From contig NC_068910.1 of the NCBI RefSeq assembly GCF_023091745.1, forward strand, positions 132,759,170 to 132,823,169: 64,000 nt of DNA, given 5' to 3'. Of the stretch, positions 10,755 through 21,927 are shown in pieces. Source of the stretch: Budorcas taxicolor. Taxonomy: Eukaryota > Chordata > Mammalia > Artiodactyla > Bovidae. The position numbers and the translations under genes are program-made. The notes beneath the pieces are model-generated. The model saw only the letters and a program-made list of their open reading frames with translations. It was not told the origin of the DNA and did not search any database. Each line of letters begins with the position of its first letter. Positions within the stretch are counted from its first letter, which is position 1.

Positions 10755-12216
10755 AGTGGAGTGATGGAATTCCAGCTGAGCTATTTCAAATCCTAAAAGA
10801 TGATGCTGTGAAAGTGCCGCACTCAATATGTCAGCAAATTTGGAAAACTCAGCACTGGCCACAGGACTGGAAAAAGTCAGTTTTCATTCCAATCCCAAAG
10901 AAAAGCAATGCCAAGGAATGTTCAAACTACTGCACAGTTGCATTCATCTCACACGCTAGCAAAATAATGCTCAAAATTCTCCAAGCCTGACTTCAATAGT
11001 ACGTGAACCATGAACTTCCAAATGTTCAAGCTGTATTTAGAAAAGGCAGAGGAACCAGAGATCAAATTGCCAACATCCGTTGGATCACAGAAAAAGCAAG
11101 AGAGCTCCAGAAAAACATCTACTGCTGCTTTATTGACTATGCCAAAGCCTTTGACTGTGTGGATCACAACAAACTGTGGAAAATTCTTCAAGAGGTGGGA
11201 ATACCAGATGGTAATACCAGGGAATACCACCTGAGAAATCTGTATGCAGGTCAAAAAGCAACAGTTGGAACCGAACATGGAACAACAGACTGGTTCAAAA
11301 TTAGGAAAGAAGTACATCAAGGCTGTATATTATCACCCATATTTAACTTATATGTAGAATGCATCATGTGAAATGCTGGGTTGGATGAAGTACAAGCCGG
11401 AATTAAGATTTCAGGGAGAAATATCAATAACCTCAGATACGCGGATAATACCACCCTTAGGGCAGAAAACGAAGAAGAACTAACGGGTTTCTTGATGCAA
11501 GTGAAAGAGGAGAGTGAAAAAGTTGGCTTAAAAGCCAACATTCAAAAAGCTAAGATCATGGCATCCAGTCTCATCACTTCATGGCAAATAGATGGGGAAT
11601 CAATGGAAACAGTGACAGACTTTATTTTGGGGGGCTCCAAAATCACTGCAGATGGTGATTGTAGCCATGAAATTAAAAGACACTTGCTCCTTTGTAAGAA
11701 AATCTATGACCAACCTAGATAACATTAAAAAGCAGAAACATCGCTTTGTCAACAAAGATCCATCTAGTCAAGGCTATGGTTTTTCCTGTAGTCATGTATG
11801 GATGTGAGAGTTGGACTATAAAGAAAGCTGGGCGCTGAAGAATTGATACTTCTGAACTGTGGTATTGGAGAAGATTCTTGAGAGTCTCTTGGACTGCAAG
11901 GAGATCAAACCAGCCCATCCTAAAGGAAATCAGTCTTGAATATTCACTGAGAGGACTGATGCTGAAGCTGAAACTCCAATACTTTGGATACCTGATGTGA
12001 AGAACTGACTCATTGGAAAAGACCCTGATGCTAGGGAAGATTGAAGGCAGGAGGAGAAGGGGATGACAGGGGATGAGATGGTTGGATGACATCACTGACT
12101 TGATGGATATGAGTTTGAGCAAGCTCCAGGAGTTGGTGATGGACAGGGAAGCCTGGCGTGTTGCAGCCCATGGAGTCGCAAAGAGTGGGACACGACTGAG
12201 CGACTGAAATGAACTG
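10755..12216 (+). mobile_element. BovB LINE, 5'-truncated, in MIR
   Basis: 1.46-kb BovB starting in the region just before the RT domain ('ggagtgatggaattccagct') and ending 'gactgagcgactgaaatgaa'. A 9-bp target-site duplication aacagagct lies at 10746-10754 and 12217-12225. Frames at 10808-10990, 11003-11371 and 11381-11722 show RT words (FIDYAKAFDCVDH, NNLRYADNTT), so the catalytic YADD reads YADN, and stop codons and indels break the frame. Positions 11208-11228 contain a local duplication of an 'aatacca(g)' word. Dead copy. Confidence 0.92.
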
Positions 12217-12225
12217 AACAGAGCT

Positions 12226-13150
12226 CACAACATAGGATCATCAGAAGGGGAAAATGAGTATACCCATTTAAAGTGTCACTCTCCAAGGAAGCACTCCAAT
12301 GTCAGTTCTCACCTCTGGAAGAGAGAAAGGGTGGGTTAGAGCGGTTGCTGAAGGGCTTGAATGTCTATCATCGGTATGACAACCTATGTAGAAGGCATTT
12401 ATTCATGCGCTCTGCTGAAGCTGTACTCTGGCCACTTCATGTGTTAGGTCATTCAGCACTTACCTCACACCTCTTCGTATGGGTGTCACCCCCCACAACT
12501 AGATGGTAAGCTCCTGGAGGGCAGGAGCAGGGTCCTAACCTACTGCAGAGTTTGGTCCTCAGTAAGCACTCAGCAAATACCTGATTGACACTGCTAGCTG
12601 TTTACATGCAGAACGAACTGGACTCAAAATTAATCATAGAAACTCCATTTAAATGGGCTTTTCAAGAAGTGCAGCTAAATCTTGCAGGATCCATTCAAAA
12701 CCAGAGACAGAGATGGGTCTCTGATCTATCAGACAACAACACTAGAAGATGCCAGCCTTGCGCAGGCAGTGTGCTGTCTCACTCACTGTCTGGGCTCTTG
12801 TTGCTTTTGGCAGGAGCATCCTCCCCACCCTGTAGAGCTCCAGGCCCACAGAGATCCCATGCAGAATCCAGGCAAGCAGCCTGCGTCTTTCCCCAGGAAG
12901 CCTTAGCCCTGTTGGCTCAGCATCAGCCATCTGGACTGGCTCCTGTGCCACCTGGAATATTTAGAGACCAGTTCCAGTTCACAATCCTAGCTTCTTACTC
13001 TGACTTCCTGACCACGTGTTCTCAAATTGCCAAGTTGCGCAATTAAAGTTGGAGAAGGCTATTTCTGGAGGCCATTTGTAAATTCAGCAAGCTTCCCTGA
13101 GGGTCTTTTATATTTCAGAAACTAACTGAATTCTTAAAATACTGAAACCT
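12226..13150. other. Unique sequence with L2-like part
   Basis: 12490-12585 ('gatggtaagctcctggaggg', 'cactcagcaaatacctg') resembles an L2 3' end. The rest, including the 153-aa frame at 12585-13046, has no recognisable domain or convincing exon. Confidence 0.4.
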
Positions 13151-13154
13151 AATA

Positions 13155-13181
13155 AAAATTACTAACATGCCATTTATTGAA
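13155..13181 (-). repeat. MIR SINE, left part split by BovB
   Basis: 'taacatgccatttattgaat' is the typical reversed MIR end. The MIR continues after the BovB at about 14150 ('tatgtgtcaggtaatgtgct'). Confidence 0.55.
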
Positions 13182-14149
13182 TGAAGCAACAGTTAGAACT
13201 GGACATGGAACAATAGACTGGTTCCAAATCAGGAAAGGAGTACATCAAGGCTGTATATTGTCACCCTGCTTATTTAATTTATATGCAGAGTACCTCAGGA
13301 GAAATGCTGGACTGGATGAAACACAAGTTGGAATCAAGATTGCAGGGAGAAATATCAATAACCTCAGATATGCAGATGACACCACCCTTACGGCAGAAAG
13401 CAAAGAAGAACTAAAGAGCCTCTTGATGAAAGTGAAAGAGGAGAGTGAAAAAGGTGGCTTAAAGCTCAACATTCAGAAAATGAAGATCATGGCATCCGGT
13501 CCCATCACTTCATGGCAAATAGATGGGGAAACAATGGAAACAGTGACAGACTTTATTTTGGGGGGCTCCAAAATCACTCCAGATGGTGAGCATAGCCATG
13601 AAATTAAGAGACACTTGCTCCTTGAAAGAAATGCTATGATCAACCTAGATAGCACATTAAAAAGCAGAGATATTACTTTGCCAACAAAGGTCTGTCTAGT
13701 CAAAGCTATGGTTTTTCCAGTGGTCACGTGTGGATGTCAGAGTTGGACTACAAAGAAAGCTGAGTGCCGAAGAATTGATGCTTTTGAACTGTGGTGTTGG
13801 AGAAGATTCTTGAGAGTCCTTTGGACTGCAAGGAGATCAAACTAGTCAGTCCTAAAGGAAATCAGTACTGAATATTCATTGGAAGGACTAATGCTGAAGC
13901 TGAAACTCCAATACTTTGGCCACCTGATGAGAAGAGCTGACTCACTTGAAAAGACCCTGATGTTGGGAAAGACTGAAGGCAGGAGGAGAAGGGGACGACA
14001 GAGGGTGAGGTGGTTGGATGGCATCACTGACTCGATGAACATGAGTTTGAGTAAGCTCCAGGAGTTGATGATGGGAAGGGAAGACTGGCTTGCTGTAGTC
14101 CATGGGGTCACAAAGAGTCGGGCACAACTGAGTGACTGAACTGAACTGA
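13182..14149 (+). mobile_element. BovB LINE, 5'-truncated, near-open C-terminal RT
   Basis: Plus-strand BovB inserted in a MIR. The frame at 13177-13845 reads the RT with NNLRYADDTTL intact (YADD box) and stops at 13843-13845 where CAG has become TAG. The same frame then runs from 13879 to the natural C-terminus at 14139 (...AQLSD). So one nonsense codon breaks an otherwise open C-terminal half. The N-terminal endonuclease and early RT are absent because of 5' truncation, so it is not autonomous. Confidence 0.92.
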
Positions 14150-14330
14150 AGTATGTGTCAGGTAATGTGCTAGTTGCCTTCGATCCATTGTCCAATTTAA
14201 TTCAGGGAGGTTGGCGTTGTCCTCATTTTACAGATGAGGAAAATGAGGCACAGAAATGCAGTAACTTGCTTGAGCTGCCATGATCAGCGAGCTGCAGAGG
14301 CAGGTTGAGTTTTGAGAGAAGGCACTCTGA
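14150..14330 (-). repeat. MIR SINE, right part
   Basis: 'cctcattttacagatgagga', 'aatgaggcacagaaatgcag' and 'taacttgcttgagctgc' in reversed MIR order. It joins to 13155-13181 across the BovB insertion. Confidence 0.75.
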
Positions 14331-14761
14331 TCCTGATGCTTGGCGACTCACTTAATCTGTTTCTCTTCTCTAGCTTTACGGCTCTTGTTCACAGCACCCT
14401 TACCACCTAGATTCAATAGATCTAGACTAATTGGACCTTGCATATTTCACGGGCTTTTATGGACCAGGATTGATGTGACAGGCTTTCAAAACCCTGACAC
14501 TAAACCAAAAAGGCAGAGTTCAGGTTGGATTTAATAATATCCCCTTCCAGCACTGCTTGCTTCCCTCCTCCCTTGTTTATTCCCCCTTCCTTAACTCATC
14601 CTCCCTTTTCTAAAAATCTGCCTCCCAATGTACTCAATCAGGTACCCCATAGGTTCCCCAACTCAACCCCAAATAAAACTCACCCCCCTTCCTGACTCCT
14701 CTGCTGAAGCTTTACACTGAGCTGCCTGGCACTCGGGTTGAAACCTCAGAGTCATCAGCGT
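14331..14761. other. Unassigned sequence, C-rich part
   Basis: Pyrimidine-rich stretch at about 14540-14720 with no gene or clear repeat recognised. Confidence 0.35.
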
Positions 14762-14912
14762 GAGAAGGTAACAGAGCATAATGGATAAAAATAGAAGCTC
14801 TGGGTTCAAATTCTGGATCTAACTGTACCAGCTGCAGGACCTGTGAACAAGTTACTTAACGTAACTCTCAGTTTCCTCATCTGCAAAATGGGGAAAAAAC
14901 AGTACCTAACAA
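14762..14912 (+). repeat. MIR SINE
   Basis: 'gtaacagagcataatggata', 'gctctgggttcaaattctgg' and 'tcagtttcctcatctgcaaa' mark a plus-orientation MIR. Confidence 0.75.
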
Positions 14913-15005
14913 AAAAAGAAAGTGTTTTGCCTCAAATGCAGCAGGAACAACTGGATATTCATCAGTGAAAAAAATAATTTTGACCCCTCCCACTTTATAA
15001 GATTT

Positions 15006-15115
15006 GGAGGACGAAATGGCAACTCACTGCAGTATTCTTGCCTGGATAATCCCATGGACAGAGAAGCACGGCAGGCTACTGTCCATGGAGTCACAAAGAG
15101 TAGGACACGACTGAG

Positions 15116-15117
<2 letters not shown>
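15006..15117 (+). mobile_element. Bov-A/Bov-tA 3' part
   Basis: 3' portion of a Bov-tA-type SINE ('ggcaactcactgcagtattc' to 'ggacacgactgagcat'). Its 3' tail has become, or seeded, the adjacent (AC)n tract. Confidence 0.85.

Positions 15118-15146
<29 letters not shown>
15118..15146. repeat. (AC)n microsatellite
   Basis: About 14 uninterrupted AC units directly after the SINE 3' end 'gactgagcat'. Likely polymorphic. Confidence 0.95.
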
Positions 15147-15357
15147 TTCATATGGCACACAAAAATTAATTTAAGATGGATCTAAACATAGAAATTAAAG
15201 CTAGAAAGCTTCTAGAAGAAAATATAAGAGATGATCTTTGTAATATGGGAGTCAGAAAAGTTTCTTAGGACATGGGGAAAAAAAACAACTTTACAAAGAA
15301 AATGATAAATTAGATCTCAAAATTTAAAACAGAAAACACTGTCAAGAAAATGAATAG

Positions 15358-15476
15358 AGGACTTTCCTAATGGGCCAATGTTTAGGACTCCACGTTCCCA
15401 ATGCAGGGGCCATGGATTTGATCCCTGCTGAGGGAATAAAGATCCTGCACGCCACACAGCACAACCAAAAAAACAG
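15358..15476 (+). mobile_element. tRNA-Glu-type SINE, short
   Basis: 'aggactttcctaatgggcca' to 'acaaccaaaaaaaca'. Exact 12-bp duplication gaaaatgaatag at 15346-15357 and 15477-15488. Only the tRNA-like part and an A-rich tail are present, unlike full Bov-tA. Confidence 0.8.
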
Positions 15477-15707
15477 GAAAATGAATAGGCAAGCCAAAAT
15501 TAGGGAAAAGGTTTGCAAATCACATACCTGACAAGTAAGTAGTATTTAGAATAAATAAAGAATTTGTAAAACTCAATAATAAAATGACAAAAAACACGAT
15601 TTTTTTAAATGGACAAAATAGTTGAATAGTTTGAATAACACGTCAGAAAGAAAGACACAGAATTGTCAGTAAGCACATGAAAAAAATTCTTAGTATCATT
15701 AACCATT

Positions 15708-15977
15708 GCTGCTGCTAAGTCACTTCAGTCATGTCTGACTCTCTGCGACCCCACAGACAGCAGCCCACCAGGCTCCCCCATCCCTGGGATTCACCAGGCA
15801 AGAACACTGGAGTGGGTTGCTATTTACCTCTCCAATGCATGAAAGTGAAACGTGAAAGTGAAGTCGCGCAGTCATATCCAACTCTTAGCGACCCCATGGA
15901 CTGCAACCTACCAGGCTCCTCTGTCCATAGGATTTTCCAGGCAAGAGTACTGGAGTGGGGTGCCATTGCCTTCTCCA
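15708..15977 (-). mobile_element. Bov-A2 SINE
   Basis: Dimeric Bov-A2 on the minus strand in an old L1, with a perfect 13-bp duplication atcattaaccatt (15695-15707 and 15978-15990). Confidence 0.95.
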
Positions 15978-16190
15978 ATCATTAACCATTAGGGAAGTGT
16001 AAATTACAACCATTTTGGGATACTGCTACATATTCACCAGAATGGCTAAAATATAAAGTCTGATAATGCTGGGGGCTGGAGCTGACAAATAATGATATGC
16101 CTCAAAGATTATAACTGGTACATCCCTTTAAAAATTTATCCAATTTATAGTACCTTCAATTATTCAATGTTCAATAAATAATGTATTGAT

Positions 16191-16590
16191 TGCCTAGATG
16201 TGACAGTCACTATTTAATATTGGATAAAAATCTCTGCTCTCCACAAGCTTACCACCTAGTGGAGAAACAGACAGTATGTGAGACGAGAAAAGAATATATA
16301 AACCATGTTGTATATGGGTTAAGTATAAGGAGGAGAAAACAAAGCCAGGAGAGGGGCCATGAAATATCAGGGGTGGGGTTAATATTGTAGATAAGGTGGC
16401 CAGGAAGAGGCCTCCTGGAGAAGGTGACTCAAATAAAGTCCTGTTGGAAAGGCCTGGATGGGAAATACCAGGTCCTGATAGCTGTCCCCTATTAAGCACC
16501 CTTCCCATGTCAGCTGCTCACACCCTCATCAGCTAGACAGACCTCACAACAATCCTCAGGGTCAAGGAGCTTCTCTAAAGTGTCAACTCT
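16191..16590. other. Unassigned with MIR-like part
   Basis: Around 16480-16560 'tattaagcacccttcccatg' and 'ctcacaacaatcctcaggg' hint at a diverged reversed MIR. No gene is seen. Confidence 0.35.
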
Positions 16591-16714
16591 GGGACTTCCT
16601 CAGTGGTCCAGGGGTTAAGGCTCCAAGCTTTCACCACCAAGGGTGTGGGTTTGATCTCTGGTCAAGGAACTAACATGCCACGTGGTATAACCAAAATAAA
16701 ATAAATAAATAAGA
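16591..16714 (+). mobile_element. tRNA-Glu-type SINE, short
   Basis: 'gggacttcctcagtggtcca' to an A-rich tail ('aaaataaaataaataaataa'). Flanked by tgtcaactct (16581-16590) and tgtcaagtct (16715-16724), 9 of 10 matching. Confidence 0.8.
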
Positions 16715-16724
16715 TGTCAAGTCT

Positions 16725-17180
16725 CAAACAAGAATTACATGATGCCAAAGTAGGAGGGGCCCACAGAAGCCATCCAGTCTCACCCCTCACCTTTCAGTGG
16801 AGAAACAGAAGCCACGGCGTCCCAGCGGGCCTGGGACTTCACCTTAGATCTGCACGTCTGCCCAGTCTTGAGCTCCTCTTCTCCACTCAATACTGGAAAC
16901 CCACTTTCCCTTGGCAACTAAGCCCTTTCACCCTTGGTTGCATTGCCCCAGCCACATGCCCCTGATCTCTTCATCTGTCACTGACATCGTCCAAGACCAG
17001 TCCCCAGCATGGTAGGTAGGTAGGGGGGGGTCCAAGATCAGAAGCAGCACCACCCTGAGACAGCGGCCAGCACTCCCACCAACAGCATTACCACTGTCTA
17101 TAACACCATCAAGCCCCCTCCACAACACAGTCAGTGATACAAGGAAAGGACATTTTCCACTTTTCCTTCTTAACTGCTCT
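16725..17180. other. Unassigned sequence
   Basis: Fairly GC-rich, with a short G run near 17025. Frames at 16714-16965 and 16928-17206 have no recognisable domain, and no exon is called. Confidence 0.35.
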
Positions 17181-17557
17181 GTTGTGGGTTGAACTGGGTC
17201 CTCCAAAAAGTCATGTTGAAATCATACCCCTGCCCTCCCCATGCACCCTGTGAATACAACCGTTATTTGGAAATAGAGTCTTTGCAAGTTATGATGAATT
17301 CACATGGAAGTAGGGTGGGCCCTAATCAAATGACTGATGTCTTCACAACAAAAGAGAAAACTGGACACACACACAACATAGAGAGACACAGTAGAGATGG
17401 CCGTATGAAGATGGAGGCAGGGGCTGGAGGGATGCACGCACAAGCCAAGAAATGCCAATGGCTTGCCAGCAAACCGTCAGATGCTGAGACAAGGAAGGAC
17501 ACTCCTCGAGCCTTCAGAGGGAGCATGGCTCTGCCAACACCTTGCTTTCAGGCTTCC
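17181..17557 (+). mobile_element. Ancient LTR-like repeat, left part
   Basis: MaLR-type pattern ('gttgtgggttgaactgggtc', 'ttatttggaaatagagtctt', 'gtgggccctaatcaaatgac', 'gcttccagcctc'). The right part continues at 18064-18147 after a BovB insertion. Family name uncertain. Confidence 0.5.
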
Positions 17558-17565
17558 AGCCTCTA

Positions 17566-18055
17566 CGTCACTTTGTCGACAAAGGTCCATATAGTCAAAG
17601 CTATGGTTTTTCCAACAGTCATGTACAGATATGAGAGTTGGACCATAAAGAAGGCTGAGCATTGAAGAATTGATGCTTTCCAACTGTGGTGCTGGAGAAG
17701 ACTGTTGAGAGTCCCTTGGACTGCAAGGAGATCAAACCAGTCAATCCTAAAGGAAGTCAGTCATGAACAGTCTTTGAAAGGACTGATGCTGAAGGTGAAA
17801 CTCTAATACTTTGGTCACCTGAAGCGAAGAGCTGACTCACTGGAAAAGACCCTGATGCTGGGAAAGACTGAAGGCAGGAGGAGAAGGGGATGACAGAGGA
17901 TGAGATGGTTGGATGGCATCACTGACTCAATGGACATGAGTCTGAGCAAACTCCAGGAGACAGTGAAGGACAGGGAAGCCTGGCGCACTTGGCTTGGGGT
18001 CCATGGGGTCACAAAGAATCGGACACAACTGAGCAACTGAACAACAACAACAACA
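17566..18055 (+). mobile_element. BovB LINE 3' end
   Basis: 490-bp BovB 3' fragment ('aaaggtccatatagtcaaag' to 'gagcaactgaacaacaacaa'). The perfect 8-bp duplication agcctcta (17558-17565 and 18056-18063) fixes the ends. Reading frame is broken. Confidence 0.92.
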
Positions 18056-18063
18056 AGCCTCTA

Positions 18064-18147
18064 GGATGTGAAAGAATAAGTTCCCTGTTGCTCTAAGCCA
18101 CCCAGTGTGTGATGCACTCTTTACAGCGGCCCTAAGAAACTAGGAAC
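18064..18147 (+). mobile_element. Ancient LTR-like repeat, right part
   Basis: 'aataagttccctgttgctct' and 'aagccacccagtgtgtga' form the tail of the LTR-like repeat that begins at 17181. Confidence 0.5.
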
Positions 18148-18789
18148 TCCCTCACATGCAAAAAGTCCGGAGGCGCTCACGGTTCCCATACACGGCCTTT
18201 CTCCCTACAGTTTCAGGAAAGGCCCTCAGAAGCAGTTCCCACCTCCTTCAACACCACTCCTCATCCATCCTACCTACCAACAGTGCATACGCTGTCTGCC
18301 CAGGGAGCCTGCAGGAAGCGGGTGAGAGGCCAGCCACTCCTAGGGTTTGGGGTACAGTTTGCTGAACACCTTGGTCTATGTCTTGCTGTAGGCACAACCT
18401 GTTTTATATAGTTTGGCTCCAAACAGTCTAGAATCTGTTGGCCTTTATTAGCAATGACTGATGGTCCGTCTAACAGGCTGAGAGAGAGGTCACAGGGGAG
18501 GGTCATGTACAGGAGACAGACCACTCTCATGGCTCCAATAGTGGCCTGTTAATCAGGAAACTGTTCAAGCAGCAGGCTCTTGGGTGATAAGGAAAAAAAG
18601 CCAAAAAGAGGATCGTACCTTTCAACCTGGTAATGCTGTTCTTCAGCATTACATATAATCCAAGGAATATAATCCAAGGAAATGACACAGAAAAAAAAAA
18701 TCCCTTTGGACAAAGATATTTATAGCAGTGTTACTCAGAATTGTGGACTAAAAACTGGAAAAGTTAATTGCAGAACAGTTTAAAGAGAG
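18148..18789. other. Unique-looking sequence
   Basis: No gene recognised; 18600-18780 resembles a degraded LINE tail. Frames at 18156-18365 and 18270-18530 show no domain. Confidence 0.35.
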
Positions 18790-18965
18790 TATCATAATAA
18801 TACCTAACATTTCCTGAGCCCTTACTATATGGCAGGCAACACGCCAAGTGTTTTGGTTGGATTACTTCATTTCACCCTCACAAAAATCTTATGACAAAGC
18901 TGTGTCATCCTTATTTTAGAGCTAAAGCTATTCAAGGTCACACAACTAGGAAGTGGCAAGTAACC
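18790..18965 (-). repeat. MIR SINE
   Basis: 'tacctaacatttcctgagcc', 'tcacaaaaatcttatgaca' and 'ggtcacacaactaggaagtg' in reversed MIR order. Confidence 0.75.
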
Positions 18966-18984
18966 ATTATTTTTTGCCCTCTGC

Positions 18985-19095
18985 TTAAAATAGTGACTTT
19001 ACTATGGCCATGTGAAACTGGGCAAGTTCTTTTTAACTTCCCTGAGCCTTAGATCCTCAACTATAAAACAGAAATAAGCATAATAAGACATTATT
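18985..19095 (+). repeat. MIR SINE fragment
   Basis: 'aactgggcaagttcttttta', 'ttccctgagccttagatcct' fit a plus-orientation MIR. It is followed by an AT-rich run built from 'taataagtcta'-like words (19080-19170). Confidence 0.55.
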
Positions 19096-20130
19096 AATTA
19101 GTCTAATAAGTCTAAATAGCCTAATAAGTCTAACATTATTAATAATAAGACATCATAAGACTAATAAAAATTAAATGCAAACTGTGTGAAACATTAAGTA
19201 AACTATAAAACATTATCCAAATGAAAAGTACTTATAGCCACTCAATGATAACTGAATATCTTATGTGGTGGAGGTCCAATTGTAGTCTATTTTGCATGCC
19301 AAGTTGAACAGTTAGAATTTTATCTTTCATGCAGTAAAGATTAACATTGTTTTTTAACCAGGGATATTACAAGCGTCTCTGTTTTAATGTTGTCTTAAGG
19401 TACAATAATAGAACATCATCTCAGGATGATAAAGCTAGAACTCTATTTAATTTCCAATCCTCAACAAACTTTATGAGCTCTCATAAAAACCCTGCTTAGA
19501 TTCCTCCATAGGGCGGGCAGAATGGGCCTGGAAGCAGCAGTCTCCTTAATTCACTGACCTCCTGCAGGAAACGCAGGGGCCTCATCCCCTAAGAGCTGGA
19601 CCCAGGGATCTAGAATGCCAGCAAAAAGAAGCAGAGACCCTGGGGCACACAAAGAGTGGGAACGTCCCAACGGCACTTCGGGGGGGCTCTCCTCACTCTC
19701 CCTTAACCCATGGAGCAGTAAGGATGGTACAAATGTGTTATGCCCCCAGGGAGGGCCCACACACGTATAATGGGGGGGTGGGGGCGGCTATGACTGTCAC
19801 CAGGTCCTAGAGGCCTGGCACCGTCAAATATCAGGCAATTATGTGATCGGTTCCACTAACTAGGGTCTGGCGCAATCCCAGGATCCTGTTCCCATCCCAG
19901 TGAACCGGGCTCAATAAGATAAAAGCACCAAACAATCCAAGGGCTCACCCACACCAGGTAGTCAGCCCCTCCCTGCCCCAGAAAAAATTCAGAGACTCAG
20001 CCCCTTCAGGAAAAAATATCTGAGGTGGGAGAAAGTGACCAATAGCCCCTCTCCATACCCTAGACTTCTAATGGATTTTCCCATCATGTCTGAAACTTGC
20101 TTTGCATTTCTCTATAGACTTGCCCACCAC
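19096..20130. other. Unique-looking sequence
   Basis: AT-rich repeated words at 19096-19170, then unassigned sequence; no gene is seen. A G-rich stretch lies at 19770-19792. Confidence 0.4.
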
Positions 20131-20149
20131 TCCTCACTTAATATCCTTC

Positions 20150-20365
20150 AGAGTGCCCTCTCATCTCTCAGGAGAGGGTTGACATGTTTAATGTAACCCT
20201 AGCAGCAATGCTGGGAGGTTGTGAGCATCTTCATTATAGAAATGAGTGAAGGTAAGTTCAGACCAGCTAAATAATTTCCCAGGCTTATCCATCTAGTAAG
20301 TTGTTGAGGTGGGATTCAAACCCAGGTCTGCAGAGCTGCAAAGCCCAGACCCTTCCCGTCAACCA
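20150..20365 (-). repeat. MIR SINE
   Basis: Diverged reversed MIR with 'gaggtgggattcaaacccag' as the clearest block. Confidence 0.65.
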
Positions 20366-21049
20366 CACCCACTGTCCCAGTCAGTGAGAAGTAGCCGAGA
20401 TGGAATCTGTGTACTGCCTGTACAAAGCCTGTCTGGTGCACGGTGTTGCCATGGCACCATGTGGTCAGTGCACAGCTGCCCAGAGACACAGTGGGCAGCC
20501 ATGCTCCCGGCCAGCAGCAGACTGGCCCACCCCTCCTGCTCTGACTCTCCCACACACCTGCAAACCCCTCAGTAAAAGGAGGCCAGGGCCCTTGAAAGGA
20601 GTTAGTCAAGCCCTTTCAGAACACGAGCACTGGGGCTGGCATCTGGATGCCTGAATTCTTGTGCCAACCACAACTCTCAGGAAAAGGAGAGAGTAATTAG
20701 AAAGCAGGTCCCCACACACCAAACTTAAGTCATGTTTCCAAAATAGCCTCTGAAATGAAAGATCGGCCTGTGCCTGCAGTGACAGCACTTGGACCCACCT
20801 CCTCCACACAACCCCCATTTCCTCTAGGCCACTGAGAGAACCACAAAGCAAGGTCAGCAGGGGTACTGTGAACATATACAGCTCTTCCCACACAGCCACA
20901 ATATTTACTGACCACCACTTTATGCTTGATGGGAGATAAGAAGTGATATTACTGTGGCCCTGCTCCTGAGAAGCTCCCAGCTCAGTGACAAGCCAAGAAA
21001 CAAAGACAGGGACAGGTGCAGACCAGATGCTCTAAACTAAGTGGAGTTT
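20366..21049. other. Unique-looking sequence
   Basis: Several overlapping frames on both strands (20309-20575, 20316-20609, 20606-20899) with no recognisable domain and no consistent splice signals. Confidence 0.35.
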
Positions 21050-21215
21050 ATCTTGGGAATGCAAGGCTGGTTCAACATTTAAAAATCAATCAACCAATAC
21101 AATATGGTAAAGTAATTAACTTCCAATTAAAATAAATAAATTTATATTAAAAAAAGAAAGGAAAAGACAAAAAAAAAAGAAAAAAGAAATCAATGTAATT
21201 CACTACATTAACAGA
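21050..21215 (+). mobile_element. Old L1 fragment with L1 3' tail insert
   Basis: 'cttgggaatgcaaggctggt' is L1 ORF2-like and resumes at about 21186 ('gaaatcaatgtaattcacta'). In between, 21093-21185 looks like a short L1 3' end ('gtaattaacttccaattaaa') with an A-rich tail, flanked by aaatcaat-like repeats. Confidence 0.55.
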
Positions 21216-21219
21216 CTAT

Positions 21220-21445
21220 AGCAGGGCTGGGCAAACTATGTCCCACAGGCCAGATCCAGCCTATTGTCTATTTTTGTAAATAAAGTTTTACTGAAACACA
21301 GTCATGACCATTCATTAACATTACCTATGGCTGCTTTCATGCTACAAAAAAAAAAAGGAAGAGTTGAATACTTGTGACATAGCATAGCCTGCTAAGTTGA
21401 AAATTTTTACTATTGGCTCTTTTCAGAAAAATTTTGTTGACTGTT
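21220..21445. mobile_element. Ancient DNA-transposon-like repeat (hAT type?)
   Basis: 'gctgggcaaactatgtccca', 'gtaaataaagttttactgaa' and 'tggctgctttcatgctacaa' match a well-known mammalian repeat pattern with inverted ends (compare 'ggcaaacta' at the left and the 'tttgttgact' end). The family name is not assigned. Confidence 0.5.
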
Positions 21446-21927
21446 GCTCGAAATTACTGGGAAGAAAGCCCTTTCACCATAAAATTATAGCAACTCCTAC
21501 TCCCTCTACTCTCTGTTCTACAGACCAGCTTGGAAAGCAGATGTGAATGAACATTAGAGCCCCAGACTCTCTGGGCTAGATGGCCAGGCTATTGCCTTCC
21601 ACAAGGAAAGCAGTCCAAGGTATGACTTCTGCTCCTTCCTCACACGGATCCAACTTTTAGGCAGAAGCCCCAGGGCTCTCTGGAGAATCAACTTAGGTAA
21701 TTAATTAATTAATTTGGCTACATCAGATCTTTGTTGCAGGCTCTCTAGTTGACTACCACTCTGTCCTGATCATGAAATATTTCAAAATCATCTTATTGGC
21801 TTCTGCATAAAAACCTGCTGGAAGTTTTGTTAGTATTGTATTGAATCTATAGATCCGTTCTTCCTTTTCAGAATTGTTTCGACTATTCTAGATACTTTGG
21901 AAAAGAACTAAGTTGAAAGATTCACAC
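21446..21927. other. Unassigned with SINE and L1 scraps
   Basis: 21700-21750 looks like the A-rich end of a reversed CHR-type SINE ('ttaattaattaatttggcta'). 21760-21900 resembles reversed old L1 ('gtattgtattgaatctatag'). Confidence 0.4.

Larger units (their letters stand above)
15147..16190 (+). mobile_element. Old L1 fragment with two nested SINEs
   Basis: L1 ORF2 3' portion and beyond, on the plus strand ('aattaaagctagaaagcttc' near the left, 'ttgggatactgctacatatt' near the right), with no open frame. Two younger SINEs sit inside it, each with its own duplication: 15358-15476 and 15708-15977. Confidence 0.65.

Noticed and set aside
12585..13046. 153-aa plus frame
   Set aside because: No domain, no codon pattern, overlaps L2-like sequence.
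19080..19170. Repeated 'taataagtcta' words, CRISPR-like at first sight
   Set aside because: Irregular spacing, AT-rich slippage repeat in a mammalian genome.
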